Assembly: GCA_964558665.1 (NCBI GenBank)
Contig: CAZLFA010000004.1
Coordinates: 1 to 64,000 of the forward strand
Source of the DNA: CAZLFA01 sp964558665
GTDB lineage: Bacteria; Desulfobacterota; Syntrophia; Syntrophales; PHBD01
Direction of reading: 5' to 3'
Length of the DNA stretch: 64,000 bases
The notes below the pieces were generated by a model. The model worked only from the letters and a program-made list of their open reading frames with translations, was not told the DNA's origin and did no database searches. This document shows positions 1 to 8,434 of this stretch, in pieces (the first letter of the stretch is position 1; each line of letters begins with the position of its first letter). Position numbers and translations under genes: made by a program.

Positions 1-50
1 GGTGGGGGATTTTCAAGTGGCCACAGGTGGGGGATTTTGGGTGGCCACCC
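1..50. repeat. Two tandem 25-bp units at the window edge
   Basis: Positions 1-25 and 26-50 share a GGTGGGGGATTTT core followed by a GTGGCCAC core, differing by a few bases between the two cores. Tandem terminal units of this GC-rich style occur at the ends of some insertion sequences, IS21-like ones among them in my recollection. This may therefore be the inner edge of an element lying to the left. No transposase is visible here, so the element identity is inference. Confidence 0.5.
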
Positions 51-67
51 GGGTCGGTGAACTGATT

Positions 68-517
68 ATGTTCAAAAAACATGCTTATATCAAACTATTT
101 GTTATTATTTTCTCTATGCACATTTCTTTTGTTATTTCATCGGATGTTTATGCAGATGATAATAGCAAGCATGACGAACTGGCAGAACGATGCTCGAAAC
201 GGACATCGGAGATCTTTAATAAGGATTATCCCATACCGACCTGGAAAATGCCCGACGGCAATACATGGTCGATCAGATACGAGAAGCATTATAACAGCAG
301 GTTAAGCAAATGCTTCATGTTGATCAAGACCATCGTTACGGGACCCGATAAAGAGTTTGTCTGCAACAGCCATCTCTTATTGAATGTGGATGAAAACAGA
401 GAGTATGGCGAATTTCTCGATTTCAGGAAATCTGAGATAACATGCTATCTGTTGAACAAATTGTGCAGCACCAAAAGTGAATGGGATGTGCTTGCCGAAC
501 CCTTTATGTCTGAATGA
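68..517 (+). CDS. Small secreted protein of unknown function
   Basis: A 149-residue protein that I do not recognise. The ATG at 68 is chosen because it opens a classical signal peptide: a lysine-rich start (MFKK), a hydrophobic stretch to about residue 25, and a likely signal peptidase site after VYA near residue 29. The frame stays open to the window edge, but that extension reads through the tandem repeats. The mature part contains four cysteines in the central and C-terminal region, which fits an exported protein with disulfides. It ends just before a strong two-way terminator shared with cheW on the other strand, and appears to be a single-gene unit. No catalytic motif was seen. Confidence 0.6.
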   Translation: MFKKHAYIKLFVIIFSMHISFVISSDVYADDNSKHDELAERCSKRTSEIFNKDYPIPTWKMPDGNTWSIRYEKHYNSRLSKCFMLIKTIVTGPDKEFVCNSHLLLNVDENREYGEFLDFRKSEITCYLLNKLCSTKSEWDVLAEPFMSE

Positions 518-518
518 C

Positions 519-555
519 AAAACAGGTCCCCGGGAAAACCAAGGGGACCTGTTTT
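519..555. terminator. Bidirectional intrinsic terminator
   Basis: A perfect 13-bp inverted repeat (arms 519-531 and 543-555) with an 11-nt loop. It is flanked by A-runs on one side and T-runs on the other, so it can terminate both the secreted-protein gene (plus) and cheW (minus). Confidence 0.9.
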
Positions 556-574
556 ATTGCAATAATTCTGAATA

Positions 575-1087
575 CTATGCAGCCTTTTGAATAGCCGCCA
601 TTTCTTCTGCACTCATAACCTTGTCGATATCAAGCAGGATTTTAACGCCGCCGGCAGATTTGGCCATGCCCAGGATATACTCTGTATTCAATTTGGTACC
701 GAAATTCGGCGTTTCTTCGATGTCCGCCGCCTTTATATTGAGCACCTCAGATACAGAATCAACCACTATGCCCATGTGAATAGTTTTGGCAGTGCCGCTG
801 ATTTCAACAACGATGATGCATGTCCGCTCTGTATAATCCATTGCTTCGACGCCGAATTTTAATCTCAGATCGACCACGGGAATGACCTTTCCGCGCAGGT
901 TTATCACACCTTTAACGTAAGGAGGTGTCTGGGGGATTGTTGTTATTGCCATCATCCCGATGATTTCCTTTACTTTCAAAATGCCGATTCCGTACTCTTC
1001 ACCGGCGAGATGAAAAGTAAGATACTTGCCTTCCTTATCGAGCATCGATTTTGTCGTCTGAATAGACTGCTTATCCTGTTCAGCCAT
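575..1087 (-). CDS. cheW: Chemotaxis coupling protein CheW
   Basis: A 170-residue CheW-family adaptor, which couples chemoreceptors to the histidine kinase CheA in the cytoplasmic signalling array. The sequence shows the typical start of the fold (YLTFHLAGEEYGI), the VKGVINLRGKVIPVVDLR motif at about residues 60-80 and the GIVVDSVSEVL strand. The start at 1087 is chosen because an AAAGGAGG ribosome site lies 4-5 nt upstream; the in-frame ATG at 1102 would put that site inside the gene. It lies 78 bp downstream of the chemoreceptor gene on the same strand, so the two probably form an operon. No cheA, cheR or cheB is in the window. Confidence 0.95.
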   Translation of the reverse strand: MAEQDKQSIQTTKSMLDKEGKYLTFHLAGEEYGIGILKVKEIIGMMAITTIPQTPPYVKGVINLRGKVIPVVDLRLKFGVEAMDYTERTCIIVVEISGTAKTIHMGIVVDSVSEVLNIKAADIEETPNFGTKLNTEYILGMAKSAGGVKILLDIDKVMSAEEMAAIQKAA

Positions 1088-1117
1088 ACAGCCTCCTTTC
1101 ACATGATTGATATTAAT

Positions 1118-1131
1118 TTTCCATTTGGAAA
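1118..1131. repeat. Dispersed GTTTCC-type palindrome, copy 1
   Basis: TTTCC-ATTT-GGAAA, a 5-bp-arm version of the palindrome that recurs at 14695, 14734, 21362, 26283 and 43964. It lies between the chemoreceptor stop codon and the cheW start. Confidence 0.5.
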
Positions 1132-1165
1132 CCTGAAATCCGTACCTTCTTTATAAAAAATCACA

Positions 1166-3076
1166 TTAGAAATCGTTGAAGTCCTCGTCAATATTGCCCT
1201 TTTTTGCTCCTTGCTTTCTTGTTTTATCCAGCGGTTTTTCATCGGCCGGAAGCGGCAGAGCTTTTTGTGCTTTCGACAATGATTTTTTAAAAAAAGCCAG
1301 TTTGTTTGGGGCAGACATAAGCTGCGTTGATGACTCAGCGCTGCCGACGATCACACTCAAATCATTTGCTGAGCTTTTCATCTGCATAGCCTGTGCATTC
1401 ATTTCTTCGGAAGAGGAAGCTGTTTCCTCGGCGGTTGCGGCAGCCTGCTGTGTAACTTTGTCCATTTCGGTTACTGCCTTGGCGACCTGAGCAATACCCT
1501 GAGCCTGTTCCTGAGAGGCTGCGGCTATTTCTTCAATAAGATTTCCAACTTTTCTTGCGATGTCTATGTTATCGTTAAAAGCAATTTGTGTTGATTTCGT
1601 AATATCGCTTCCGTTTTTAACCGTGTTGATGGTGCTTTCGATAAGGAGGCTTGTGTTCTTTGCCGCGTCAGCCGCTCTCATGGCGAGATTGCGAACTTCC
1701 TCTGCAACAACGGCAAATCCTGCCCCCGCTTCTCCCGCACGTGCCGCTTCAACTGCGGCATTCAGAGCGAGAAGATTTGTCTGGAAGGCAATTTCATCTA
1801 TGGTCTTAATTATTTTGCCAGTTTCTTCGCTGGAGCGATTAATCTCGCCGATTGCCTTGGACATATTATCCATCTGAGCGGCAACCTGATCTACGATTTT
1901 TCTTGTGTCAGACATCAATGCCTTTGCCTGTGCGGCGTTCTCCGCATTCTGCTGCGTCATTGATGACATCTCATCCAGCGAAGCGGAAGACTGTTCAAGG
2001 GCGGCGGCCTGTCTTGATGTGCCGTCGGCAAGATTCTGACTGGCTGATGACACCTGCAAAGAGGCGGCAGCAACCTGATCGGAGGCATCGTTAATTTCCG
2101 TCGCTATTTTAATAAGCGGTCTGGTGATGCCTTTGCCGAAGATGAACACGAGGACGGATGTGATAGCTAAAAAGATTATGGTGACGGCAATCAGGATCAT
2201 TTTGATGCCGCTGGCTTCAGAGTAAAGATCATCGGCGTTTTGCGTGACAATTATCGACCACCCGGTCAACGGAACTGGCGCAAAAGCTGCCACCTTTTTG
2301 ATACCCTCAAAGTCATAGTTCTCGATTCCTGTCTGGTGGGTGTTTGCCTTGGCCATGAATGCCTCCATGCCTTTTTCGGCACTGAGGTTCTTTTCAAGGA
2401 TAATATCTTTTCTGGGATGAGCTATGACTACGCCCTTTGTATCGGTGGCGAGCGCGTAGCCTGTTTTCCCGACCTTGACGGCAGTGATTTTGCTGGACAG
2501 ATAGTCTATCTTGACTACCGCTGCCAGAACGCCGACCAGAACCCCGGCTTCTGTAGTCACGGGGGCCGATGCAATGGTAACTACGTTCCCTGTGGCTTTT
2601 GATTTGATAACCTGTCCGATTGAGAATTTACCCCCTGCTGCATCCTTGAAATAGGCCCTTTCTTTAACATCGAGCCCTTTCGTTTTGCCGCCCACGCTGT
2701 CGGCGGAGATGATTCCTTCCGTACTGACAAAAATAAACTGTTCATAATTGTCGCCGACCGATTTGTGAACCTTTGCAAGAGCCCTGTCGATTCTTGCTAT
2801 TGATTCATCCTTGTCCTTACCGGACTTATATTTTTCGGCAGCAGCAATAATCTCAACATTGGACGCGACTGACTTAATGATGGTCATCTGTTCAGTCATG
2901 CCGAGTTGCACCATTTCAGAAAGACTCTTCGCCAGAGAAACTGCCCTATCCACAGAAAGAGACTCAATAATGGATTCAGACTTAAAAGATGCAAAAACCC
3001 CCATGACGAGCATGGGAATGAGTACAATTAAAAAGCCGCCAACAATGATCTTGAAACCTAATGTCTTTTTTTTCAT
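1166..3076 (-). CDS. Methyl-accepting chemotaxis protein with periplasmic Cache-type sensor
   Basis: A 636-residue transmembrane chemoreceptor. Transmembrane helix 1 spans about residues 10-30, a periplasmic dCache-like ligand domain about 35-280 (with KERAYFKDA and GKTGYALATD typical of that fold), and helix 2 about 291-314. HAMP appears reduced or absent, because the GITRPL segment runs directly into the coiled coil. The conserved tip at about 425-465 reads DEIAFQTNLLALNAAVEAAR, which identifies a signalling receptor that binds CheA and CheW. Flanking Gln/Glu-rich helices are likely methylation sites. The C-terminus is a basic tail without the CheR-tethering pentapeptide. The downstream cheW is probably co-transcribed. 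The ligand is unknown. Confidence 0.95.
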   Translation of the reverse strand: MKKKTLGFKIIVGGFLIVLIPMLVMGVFASFKSESIIESLSVDRAVSLAKSLSEMVQLGMTEQMTIIKSVASNVEIIAAAEKYKSGKDKDESIARIDRALAKVHKSVGDNYEQFIFVSTEGIISADSVGGKTKGLDVKERAYFKDAAGGKFSIGQVIKSKATGNVVTIASAPVTTEAGVLVGVLAAVVKIDYLSSKITAVKVGKTGYALATDTKGVVIAHPRKDIILEKNLSAEKGMEAFMAKANTHQTGIENYDFEGIKKVAAFAPVPLTGWSIIVTQNADDLYSEASGIKMILIAVTIIFLAITSVLVFIFGKGITRPLIKIATEINDASDQVAAASLQVSSASQNLADGTSRQAAALEQSSASLDEMSSMTQQNAENAAQAKALMSDTRKIVDQVAAQMDNMSKAIGEINRSSEETGKIIKTIDEIAFQTNLLALNAAVEAARAGEAGAGFAVVAEEVRNLAMRAADAAKNTSLLIESTINTVKNGSDITKSTQIAFNDNIDIARKVGNLIEEIAAASQEQAQGIAQVAKAVTEMDKVTQQAAATAEETASSSEEMNAQAMQMKSSANDLSVIVGSAESSTQLMSAPNKLAFFKKSLSKAQKALPLPADEKPLDKTRKQGAKKGNIDEDFNDF

Positions 3077-3485
3077 TTAAACTGCCCCCCATATGAAATT
3101 TATTGTTTCCGATTTAGAAACGAGATTTTTTCGTACCGGCGGGGACATTGAAGAATTGCATGGCGATAAATTGTGCACATCGCACCGACAATACTTGAAA
3201 TCTACACCGCCAGAGGGAAAAGGTCATTTCCGATCGGAAGATATTTATTATTGTAATCATCTACAGCCGTCAAGGAGTGTCCGTATGAAGCTGTAAACGA
3301 ATATTTAATAATGTTATTAATTGTCTATATATAGCAGTTAAATGCATGAAGGTCAATTAAGACTTTGCCTTGGCGGGATGCCACAATTTTACAGAAAAAT
3401 ACTTGCAAAGCAACTCTGTTTGATATAAAGCAGCACTTCCAATTTGACTAAATATTGAAATATTCTTACATTCAACGTCTATTTA
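3077..3485. other. 409-bp intergenic region between the chemoreceptor and tRNA-Lys
   Basis: No convincing gene is present. It holds the leader of the chemoreceptor gene (minus), an AT palindrome TTAATAA-TG-TTATTAA at 3305-3320, a weak GTTTC/GAAAC inverted pair at 3105-3121, and the tRNA-Lys promoter at its right end. A 67-codon frame at 3093-3296 has neither a ribosome site nor recognisable sequence. Confidence 0.5.
3444..3472 (+). promoter_or_regulatory. Sigma-70-type promoter of tRNA-Lys
   Basis: TTGACT at 3444-3449, a 17-bp spacer, and TACATT at 3467-3472. The expected start of transcription near 3479 lies just before the tRNA at 3486. Confidence 0.65.
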
Positions 3486-3561
3486 GGGCCCTTAGCTCAG
3501 CAGGTAGAGCAACTGACTCTTAATCAGTAGGTTGTCGGTTCGATCCCGACAGGGCTCACCA
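3486..3561 (+). tRNA. tRNA-Lys (anticodon CTT)
   Basis: A complete 76-nt cloverleaf. The acceptor stem GGGCCCT pairs with AGGGCTC, with one G-U pair. The anticodon stem is ACTGA/TCAGT with loop CTCTTAA, giving anticodon CTT (reads AAG). The T-arm is GTCGG-TTCGATC-CCGAC, and an encoded 3' CCA ends at 3561. It has its own promoter and terminator and stands alone. Confidence 0.97.
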
Positions 3562-3567
3562 GGAAAC

Positions 3568-3604
3568 AAAAGGGCTTCGATAAATTGTGAATCGAAGCCC
3601 TTTT
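3568..3604 (+). terminator. Intrinsic terminator of tRNA-Lys
   Basis: A perfect 14-bp stem (3568-3581 with 3591-3604), a 9-nt loop and a T-run, 7 nt after the tRNA. Confidence 0.92.
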
Positions 3605-3816
3605 TCGTTTTGCTATACATCGCATCAGGTCAGGCCGGTCATACAACTAAGACGCGGTAAAATAACGGCCAAATATCTTCCCGATATGAGTTCAACGATT
3701 ATAAGAAGGCTCGCGATCGCAGATTAACAGCCGTTTATTCGAATTGATAGATTCCTGATTGCAAATATGGTAAAATTAATGAAGGTAGTTTGAGTTATTT
3801 TCTCAAGGAGCAATAA

Positions 3817-5028
3817 ATGGAAGCTTTCTTAGCCAGACAACCGATATTCGATGCAAAAAAAAGACTCTTTGCATATGAACTGCTGTTCCGCGATGGCTTG
3901 TCCAATTACGTTCCCCAACAGATCGATGGCGATGTGGCCACCACTAAGCTTTTATCGAGCGGCCTTCTTACTATGGGAGTAGAGAGGGTAACAGGCGGCA
4001 AGAAGGCCTTTATAAATTTTACACAGAATCTTCTCCTGCAGGAAATTCCTTTCTTGTTTCCCAAGGAAACAACCGTTGTCGAAGTGCTCGAGGATGTAGA
4101 GCCAACACGGGATATAATACAGGTCTGCAAAAATATTAAGGCGAAGGGCTATACTATTGCACTGGATGATTTCGTTTTCAAAGAAGATTTGAAACCTCTG
4201 ATAGACCTTGCCCACATAATCAAAATGGATTTCCGCCTTACACCGGTTGACGAAATCAAGAAATACCTGAAAATGATTCCGGTAAATCAAATAAAGTTGC
4301 TGGCTGAGAAGATTGAAACCAATGAGGAATTCAAACAGGCTGTCGATATGGGTTTTTCCTATTTTCAAGGTTACTTTTTCTGTAAGCCGCAAATCATATC
4401 CGGAAGAGAAATCCCGACGCCAACATTAAATTTGATGAGAATAATAGCTGAAATCAACCAGCCGCAATTTGATATCAACAAAGTGGAAAAGATCATCACA
4501 CAGGATATATCGCTGTCTTATAAATTGTTCCGCTATATTAACTCCGCGTATTTTTCAAGAGGCTGCGATATCAAATCAATAAAGCAGGCCATCCTGCTCA
4601 TCGGAGAGAAGGAATTGAAGCGGTTCGTATCTCTGATTGCAATAGCAAAGGTGGCAGAAAACAAACCGCCTGAACTGGTCAAAACATCATGCGTGAGGGC
4701 CAGATTCTGTGAGTTGCTAGGCAAAATAAGCAATCAGACCCATGAGGATCTTTTTATTCTCGGCATGTTCTCAAGCATTGATGCTATTCTTGATCAGCCG
4801 ATGGAAAAAGTATTGTCGCAACTGCCGCTGTCTAAAGACATCAAGGACGCACTCAGCGGCGGGACAGGGGAGATTGCCGAATTCCTGAAATTCGCTTTAA
4901 AGTTTGAAGAAAGCGACTGGGATTATATCAGGAACGCATCAGCTAATATTCACATTGCGGAGGATAAAGTGCCGGATATGTACGCTGAGGCGTGCGAGTG
5001 GAGCAATAATCTGGAGTTCACAAAATGA
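3817..5028 (+). CDS. EAL-HDOD (YuxH-type) signalling protein
   Basis: A 403-residue cytoplasmic protein with an N-terminal EAL-like domain (about 1-200) and a C-terminal HDOD domain (about 200-390). The EAL signature reads YELLFR, and the later motifs TIALDDF, LLAEKIE and FQGYFFCKP match YuxH-family proteins. Those proteins often bind or sense cyclic-di-GMP rather than cleave it; loss of activity here is inferred from the family, not shown. HDOD proteins are regulatory output modules related to HD phosphohydrolases. The start is supported by AAGGAGC 6 nt upstream of the ATG. It stands between tRNA-Lys and the pilin gene, so a role in surface motility is possible. Confidence 0.9.
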   Translation: MEAFLARQPIFDAKKRLFAYELLFRDGLSNYVPQQIDGDVATTKLLSSGLLTMGVERVTGGKKAFINFTQNLLLQEIPFLFPKETTVVEVLEDVEPTRDIIQVCKNIKAKGYTIALDDFVFKEDLKPLIDLAHIIKMDFRLTPVDEIKKYLKMIPVNQIKLLAEKIETNEEFKQAVDMGFSYFQGYFFCKPQIISGREIPTPTLNLMRIIAEINQPQFDINKVEKIITQDISLSYKLFRYINSAYFSRGCDIKSIKQAILLIGEKELKRFVSLIAIAKVAENKPPELVKTSCVRARFCELLGKISNQTHEDLFILGMFSSIDAILDQPMEKVLSQLPLSKDIKDALSGGTGEIAEFLKFALKFEESDWDYIRNASANIHIAEDKVPDMYAEACEWSNNLEFTK

Positions 5029-5283
5029 TTTTTTGTGCATCTGCGTCACCGTTTGGCCATTATGTAAGCATAAACAATTTATTGCCGCGACGCCGAGAAC
5101 TTTCCCTGTCGGCATATTCTCTTCAGCTTTTATCAAAAACATGCCGTATTGGTATCGCTTATTAACCATTCTATTTCATTCAAGATTATTCTTCAACACT
5201 TCTAGAGACCCGAAGTATTCAGAAATCACATGTAAAAATAAACTGATTATTGGTGAAAATCACCAGAGAAGGGTTATGTAAAT

Positions 5284-5330
5284 GTGTCAAGGACATAGAT
5301 CACAAAATTCGCAAAAAGATGTTAAATGTC
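5284..5330 (+). promoter_or_regulatory. Candidate enhancer sites (TGTC motifs) upstream of the pilA sigma-54 promoter
   Basis: GTGTC at 5284-5288 and its reverse GACAT at 5292-5296 form the inverted pair TGTC-AAG-GACA, and a further ATGTC lies at 5326-5330. They sit about 70-120 bp upstream of the predicted start, the usual distance for a sigma-54 activator. PilR of Pseudomonas is described as binding (C/G)TGTC repeats at a similar place, but no pilR is in the window. Confidence 0.4.
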
Positions 5331-5374
5331 TTGAATAACTACTGAATTACAGATTGTGCTTAAAATGCGAATTG

Positions 5375-5389
5375 TGGCATATACATTGC
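5375..5389 (+). promoter_or_regulatory. Sigma-54 (RpoN) promoter of pilA
   Basis: TGGCAT-ATACA-TTGC gives the -24 GG and -12 GC doublets with the exact spacing of the TGGCAC-N5-TTGC consensus. The predicted start near 5400 leaves a leader of about 125 nt. Sigma-54 control of pilA is established in Pseudomonas and Geobacter. Confidence 0.75.
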
Positions 5390-5524
5390 CCTATAATGCT
5401 CGAATTAATGAAGAGCGGTAAGCCAGGCGTATATATCTGCGCGAAAAAGAGAATTGCCTGCTTCAAGAGGTCAGGATAAATGAAGTACTGATGTTAAAAA
5501 TAAGGCTAAGGAGAATAAGATGCC

Positions 5525-5890
5525 ATGATAAAAAGTAACAGGAAAAGGCACCAGACAGGTTTTACTTTGATTGAATTAATGATCGTAATCGCAATCATCG
5601 GCATACTGGCAGCAGTTGCCATTCCTCAGTTCACCGCATACAGGATACGCGGCTATAACGCCTCAGCAAGAGAAGATATAAGAAATGCCTATACGGCAAT
5701 ACAGTCATACTTCATCGATAATCCAACGGCCAGCGCTTCAACGAGTGATTTAACCAATTACGGTTTCAGGACAACCCCCGGTGTTTCTTTATCAGGAGGA
5801 GGTTTGGCGTCAGCCTTCACCCTTACATCATATCATGTAAGCGGTACGACCACGTACACGTTAAATCAAAGCGGGGCGATTTCACCGTAA
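5525..5890 (+). CDS. pilA: Type IV pilin (PilA-like prepilin)
   Basis: A 121-residue prepilin. A 12-residue basic leader ends in glycine, with cleavage expected at G12-F13, and Glu5 of the mature chain is present in FTLIE. The hydrophobic alpha-1 helix follows (IVIAIIGILAAVAIP), and then a small globular part. The mature length is about 109 residues with no cysteines, so there is no disulfide-bonded D-loop. It is longer than the roughly 60-residue Geobacter conductive pilin and poor in aromatics after the helix. AAGGAG lies 11 nt upstream. It is an orphan: no pilus assembly gene is nearby. Expression is probably sigma-54 dependent. Confidence 0.93.
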   Translation: MIKSNRKRHQTGFTLIELMIVIAIIGILAAVAIPQFTAYRIRGYNASAREDIRNAYTAIQSYFIDNPTASASTSDLTNYGFRTTPGVSLSGGGLASAFTLTSYHVSGTTTYTLNQSGAISP

Positions 5891-5968
5891 TGTCAGCATT
5901 ACGGAGGGAACAAGATAAAATACAATTTCATAATTCATGATTTGTAATGTTTGGATTAACCTGACTAT

Positions 5969-7885
5969 TTATCTTTTGATCAGCGAGTCCGCCATCATAT
6001 CACCGATGATTTTACTGAATCGGGAAGGGTTGTCCAGCCTGCCGCCTTCCGAAATCACAGCCATGTCATAAAGAAGTTGACTGTAGTCTTTAAGAACAGA
6101 GGCCTCGCGGTCTTGTTCAAAGATATCTTTTATCTTTGCCAGCAACGGATGTTCCATGTTCAACTCAAGAACCCGCTTGCTTTGCGACACCTCCCGTCCG
6201 CTTGCCTTGAGAATTTTTTCCATGAAGGCGCTCATGTCGTGTTGATCACCGGATAGGCAGGCCACAGAGTCCTTCAGATGCGTGGAAGGCTTGACTTCCT
6301 TTACCTTATCTTCCAGAGATGTTTTCAGGTAGTCGAAAAGAGCGCTGTAGGAATCCTTCTTTTTTTCATCGATTTTACTCAGTTCCAGATCACCCTTTTC
6401 GGCGCTCTTAAAGGCCTTCTTCTCATATTCATGCAAATCCCTGATCACCCATTCGTCTATAGGGTCGGTCATGAGCAGAACTTCATAATCCTTTTCCTTC
6501 AACTGCTCCAGATGGGGACTGTTTTGCAGTGCCTCCAGGCTGTCGCCGGTGATGTAGTAGATCTCCTTCTGGTCCTCCTTCATGCGGTCTGCATACTCTT
6601 TCAGCGACATCCATTTCCCCTCAGACTTTGTTGACTTATAACGCAGCAGATCGGCCAGCTTCTCACGATTCTCAAAATCGGCGGAGACCCCCGCTTTGAG
6701 GATATGTCCGAATTCGCCGAAGAACTGTTCATATTTATCCTTCTCCATGCCGGTAAACATATCCAGCAGTTTTCTCACGAGATTGGTCTTGATGTTTCTG
6801 ACAAGTGCGTCATGCTGCAGTATTTCACGGCTGACATTAAGGTTTAGATCGGGGGCATCGACCACTCCCTTGACGAAGGCAAGATACTGGGGCATCAGTT
6901 CCTTGCAGTTCTCCATGATGAAGACGCGCTTGCTGTAGAGATTAATGCCGTGCTTTTTCTCCTGCATAAAAAGGTCAAACGGGGCCTTGGATGGAATGTA
7001 GAGCAGGGCGCTGTATTCCGTGGTGCCTTCCAGTTTAAGATGGAGATGGGCGAGGGGAGGGTTCCAGTCATGACTGATGTGGCTGTAAAACTCATTATAT
7101 TCCTCATCCGTGATCTCTTTCCTGTCTTTTGCCCAGATGGCCTTCATGGAGTTCAGGGTCTCCTCTTCCAGGACTGTTTCCGTTTTATCCTTCTCGGGCT
7201 TTCCATCTATGTCCATAACAGGTCTTGTTTTCTTGATGTCCATGACAATCGGATATGAGACAAAATCGGAGTGCCTTTTGACTATGTTGCGGATCGTCCA
7301 TTCCGCCGTAAAGTCCTGCTCATCTTTTTCCGCCTTCTTTAGCTGCAGGATGACTGAAGTTCCCCGGGATTCTTTCTCCGCCTCCTCTATTGAATATGAG
7401 CCGTCTCCGGAAGATTCCCATCTCGTGGCTTTGTCGCTTTCCGCATGACGCGTAACAAGGGTAACTTTTTCGGCTACGATGAATGAACTGTAAAATCCGA
7501 CGCCGAACTGTCCGATCAATTCCGGTGTAATTGCATCTTTCCTGTCGGCAGCGCTCACAGCCTCCAGAAATCCTGCCGTGCCGCTTTTGGCTATTGTCCC
7601 GATGTTTTCCACGACTTCATCGTAAGTCATGCCTATCCCGTTGTCCGATATCTCCAATGTTCCGTTGTCCGGATCTGGCTTAATTTTAATCTTGAATTCG
7701 GTGTCCGTACCGAGGATGTTGGAATCGAGCTGCGATTTGAACCGCAGCTTGTCAATGGCGTCAGATGCGTTGGAGATGAGTTCCCTAAGGAATATCTCCG
7801 GGTGGGAATAAAGCGAATGGATAATAATATTAAGTAACTGATTGATTTCTGTTTTGAATTGATGTGTTTCTTTTCTGCCTTCCAT
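5969..7885 (-). CDS. htpG: Molecular chaperone HtpG (Hsp90)
   Basis: A 638-residue bacterial Hsp90, an ATP-driven cytosolic chaperone for partly folded client proteins. The N-terminal GHKL ATPase domain shows ELISNASDAIDKLR, DNGIGM and GQFGVGFYS. The middle domain carries the LNVSREILQ catalytic-loop region, and the C-terminal dimerisation domain follows. The length is normal. An AAGGAGG ribosome site lies 6 nt before the ATG. It is a single gene divergent from the unknown gene at 8087, with a good -35/-10 pair at 7951-7980. No CIRCE-type operator was seen. Confidence 0.98.
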   Translation of the reverse strand: MEGRKETHQFKTEINQLLNIIIHSLYSHPEIFLRELISNASDAIDKLRFKSQLDSNILGTDTEFKIKIKPDPDNGTLEISDNGIGMTYDEVVENIGTIAKSGTAGFLEAVSAADRKDAITPELIGQFGVGFYSSFIVAEKVTLVTRHAESDKATRWESSGDGSYSIEEAEKESRGTSVILQLKKAEKDEQDFTAEWTIRNIVKRHSDFVSYPIVMDIKKTRPVMDIDGKPEKDKTETVLEEETLNSMKAIWAKDRKEITDEEYNEFYSHISHDWNPPLAHLHLKLEGTTEYSALLYIPSKAPFDLFMQEKKHGINLYSKRVFIMENCKELMPQYLAFVKGVVDAPDLNLNVSREILQHDALVRNIKTNLVRKLLDMFTGMEKDKYEQFFGEFGHILKAGVSADFENREKLADLLRYKSTKSEGKWMSLKEYADRMKEDQKEIYYITGDSLEALQNSPHLEQLKEKDYEVLLMTDPIDEWVIRDLHEYEKKAFKSAEKGDLELSKIDEKKKDSYSALFDYLKTSLEDKVKEVKPSTHLKDSVACLSGDQHDMSAFMEKILKASGREVSQSKRVLELNMEHPLLAKIKDIFEQDREASVLKDYSQLLYDMAVISEGGRLDNPSRFSKIIGDMMADSLIKR

Positions 7886-7950
7886 CTGTTTCCTCCTTGG
7901 TAAATTATTAAGTTGATAAGCAGTACGGGAATAAAAAAAGTACGGCGACG

Positions 7951-7980
7951 ATAAAATGGCAATTAATTTGAAATTGTCAA
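7951..7980 (-). promoter_or_regulatory. Candidate htpG promoter
   Basis: On the minus strand, TTGACA (7975-7980), an 18-bp spacer and TTTTAT (7951-7956). It lies about 65 bp upstream of the htpG start. Confidence 0.5.
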
Positions 7981-8086
7981 GACCTGGACAGCACAGGCAT
8001 CAGGCATACATATGCCCTCTAAAATGTATTGTAAAAAATCCAAAGGTAGTTTAGATATGAATATCCATATTAAGGAGAAAGTCTAA

Positions 8087-8434
8087 ATGAGCATGGATGT
8101 CAAGAACAAAGAAATACAGAAAATCATCAGAGGCAAGGCGGGCAAAGAAATTGAGGTGTTTAACCCTGTCCGGCAGGCATCTCCGTTTGTCAGCTTTCAT
8201 TATTCATATAAAGAGGTTTCATCTGACGGTGTTAACACCCGTATAAAGTCGAAAGAGAAAAGCTTCGAAAACGGCAAGTTCAAATCTGAAGAGTTTGAGG
8301 GGACTTTGCCAGGCAGTGTTTACATAAACATGGCAACCGAAATTCAGAGATTATTTATGGATCAGATAACAGCCTTCTTGAAACCCTTTTCCATGATCCT
8401 GCCTCCTGTATTGAAAAACAAGGATAAGAAATGA
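8087..8434 (+). CDS. Small protein of unknown function coupled to an acetyltransferase
   Basis: A 115-residue lysine-rich soluble protein that I do not recognise. There is no signal peptide or membrane segment. The C-terminal third (about 80-110) is hydrophobic enough to form a helix ending in a PP-turn. An AAGGAG site 9 nt upstream supports the start at 8087; a second ATG lies two codons later. Its TGA overlaps the ATG of the next gene (ATGA), which suggests translational coupling and a shared role with the GNAT protein. Confidence 0.75.
   Translation: MSMDVKNKEIQKIIRGKAGKEIEVFNPVRQASPFVSFHYSYKEVSSDGVNTRIKSKEKSFENGKFKSEEFEGTLPGSVYINMATEIQRLFMDQITAFLKPFSMILPPVLKNKDKK

Larger units (their letters stand above)
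5029..5524. other. 496-bp upstream region of pilA
   Basis: There is no convincing gene. The region carries the pilin sigma-54 promoter (5375-5389) and candidate activator sites of TGTC type (5284-5330). It also has a small hairpin (GGTGA-AAA-TCACC) before 5275 and an untranslated leader of about 120 nt. No obvious terminator follows the EAL-HDOD gene. Confidence 0.6.

Noticed and set aside
3093..3296. 67-codon frame upstream of the chemoreceptor gene
   Set aside because: No ribosome site, no recognisable composition, and it covers the divergent gene's leader.
3305..3320. AT palindrome TTAATAA-TG-TTATTAA as an origin or operator
   Set aside because: Too AT-rich and isolated; such palindromes arise by chance in AT-rich leaders.
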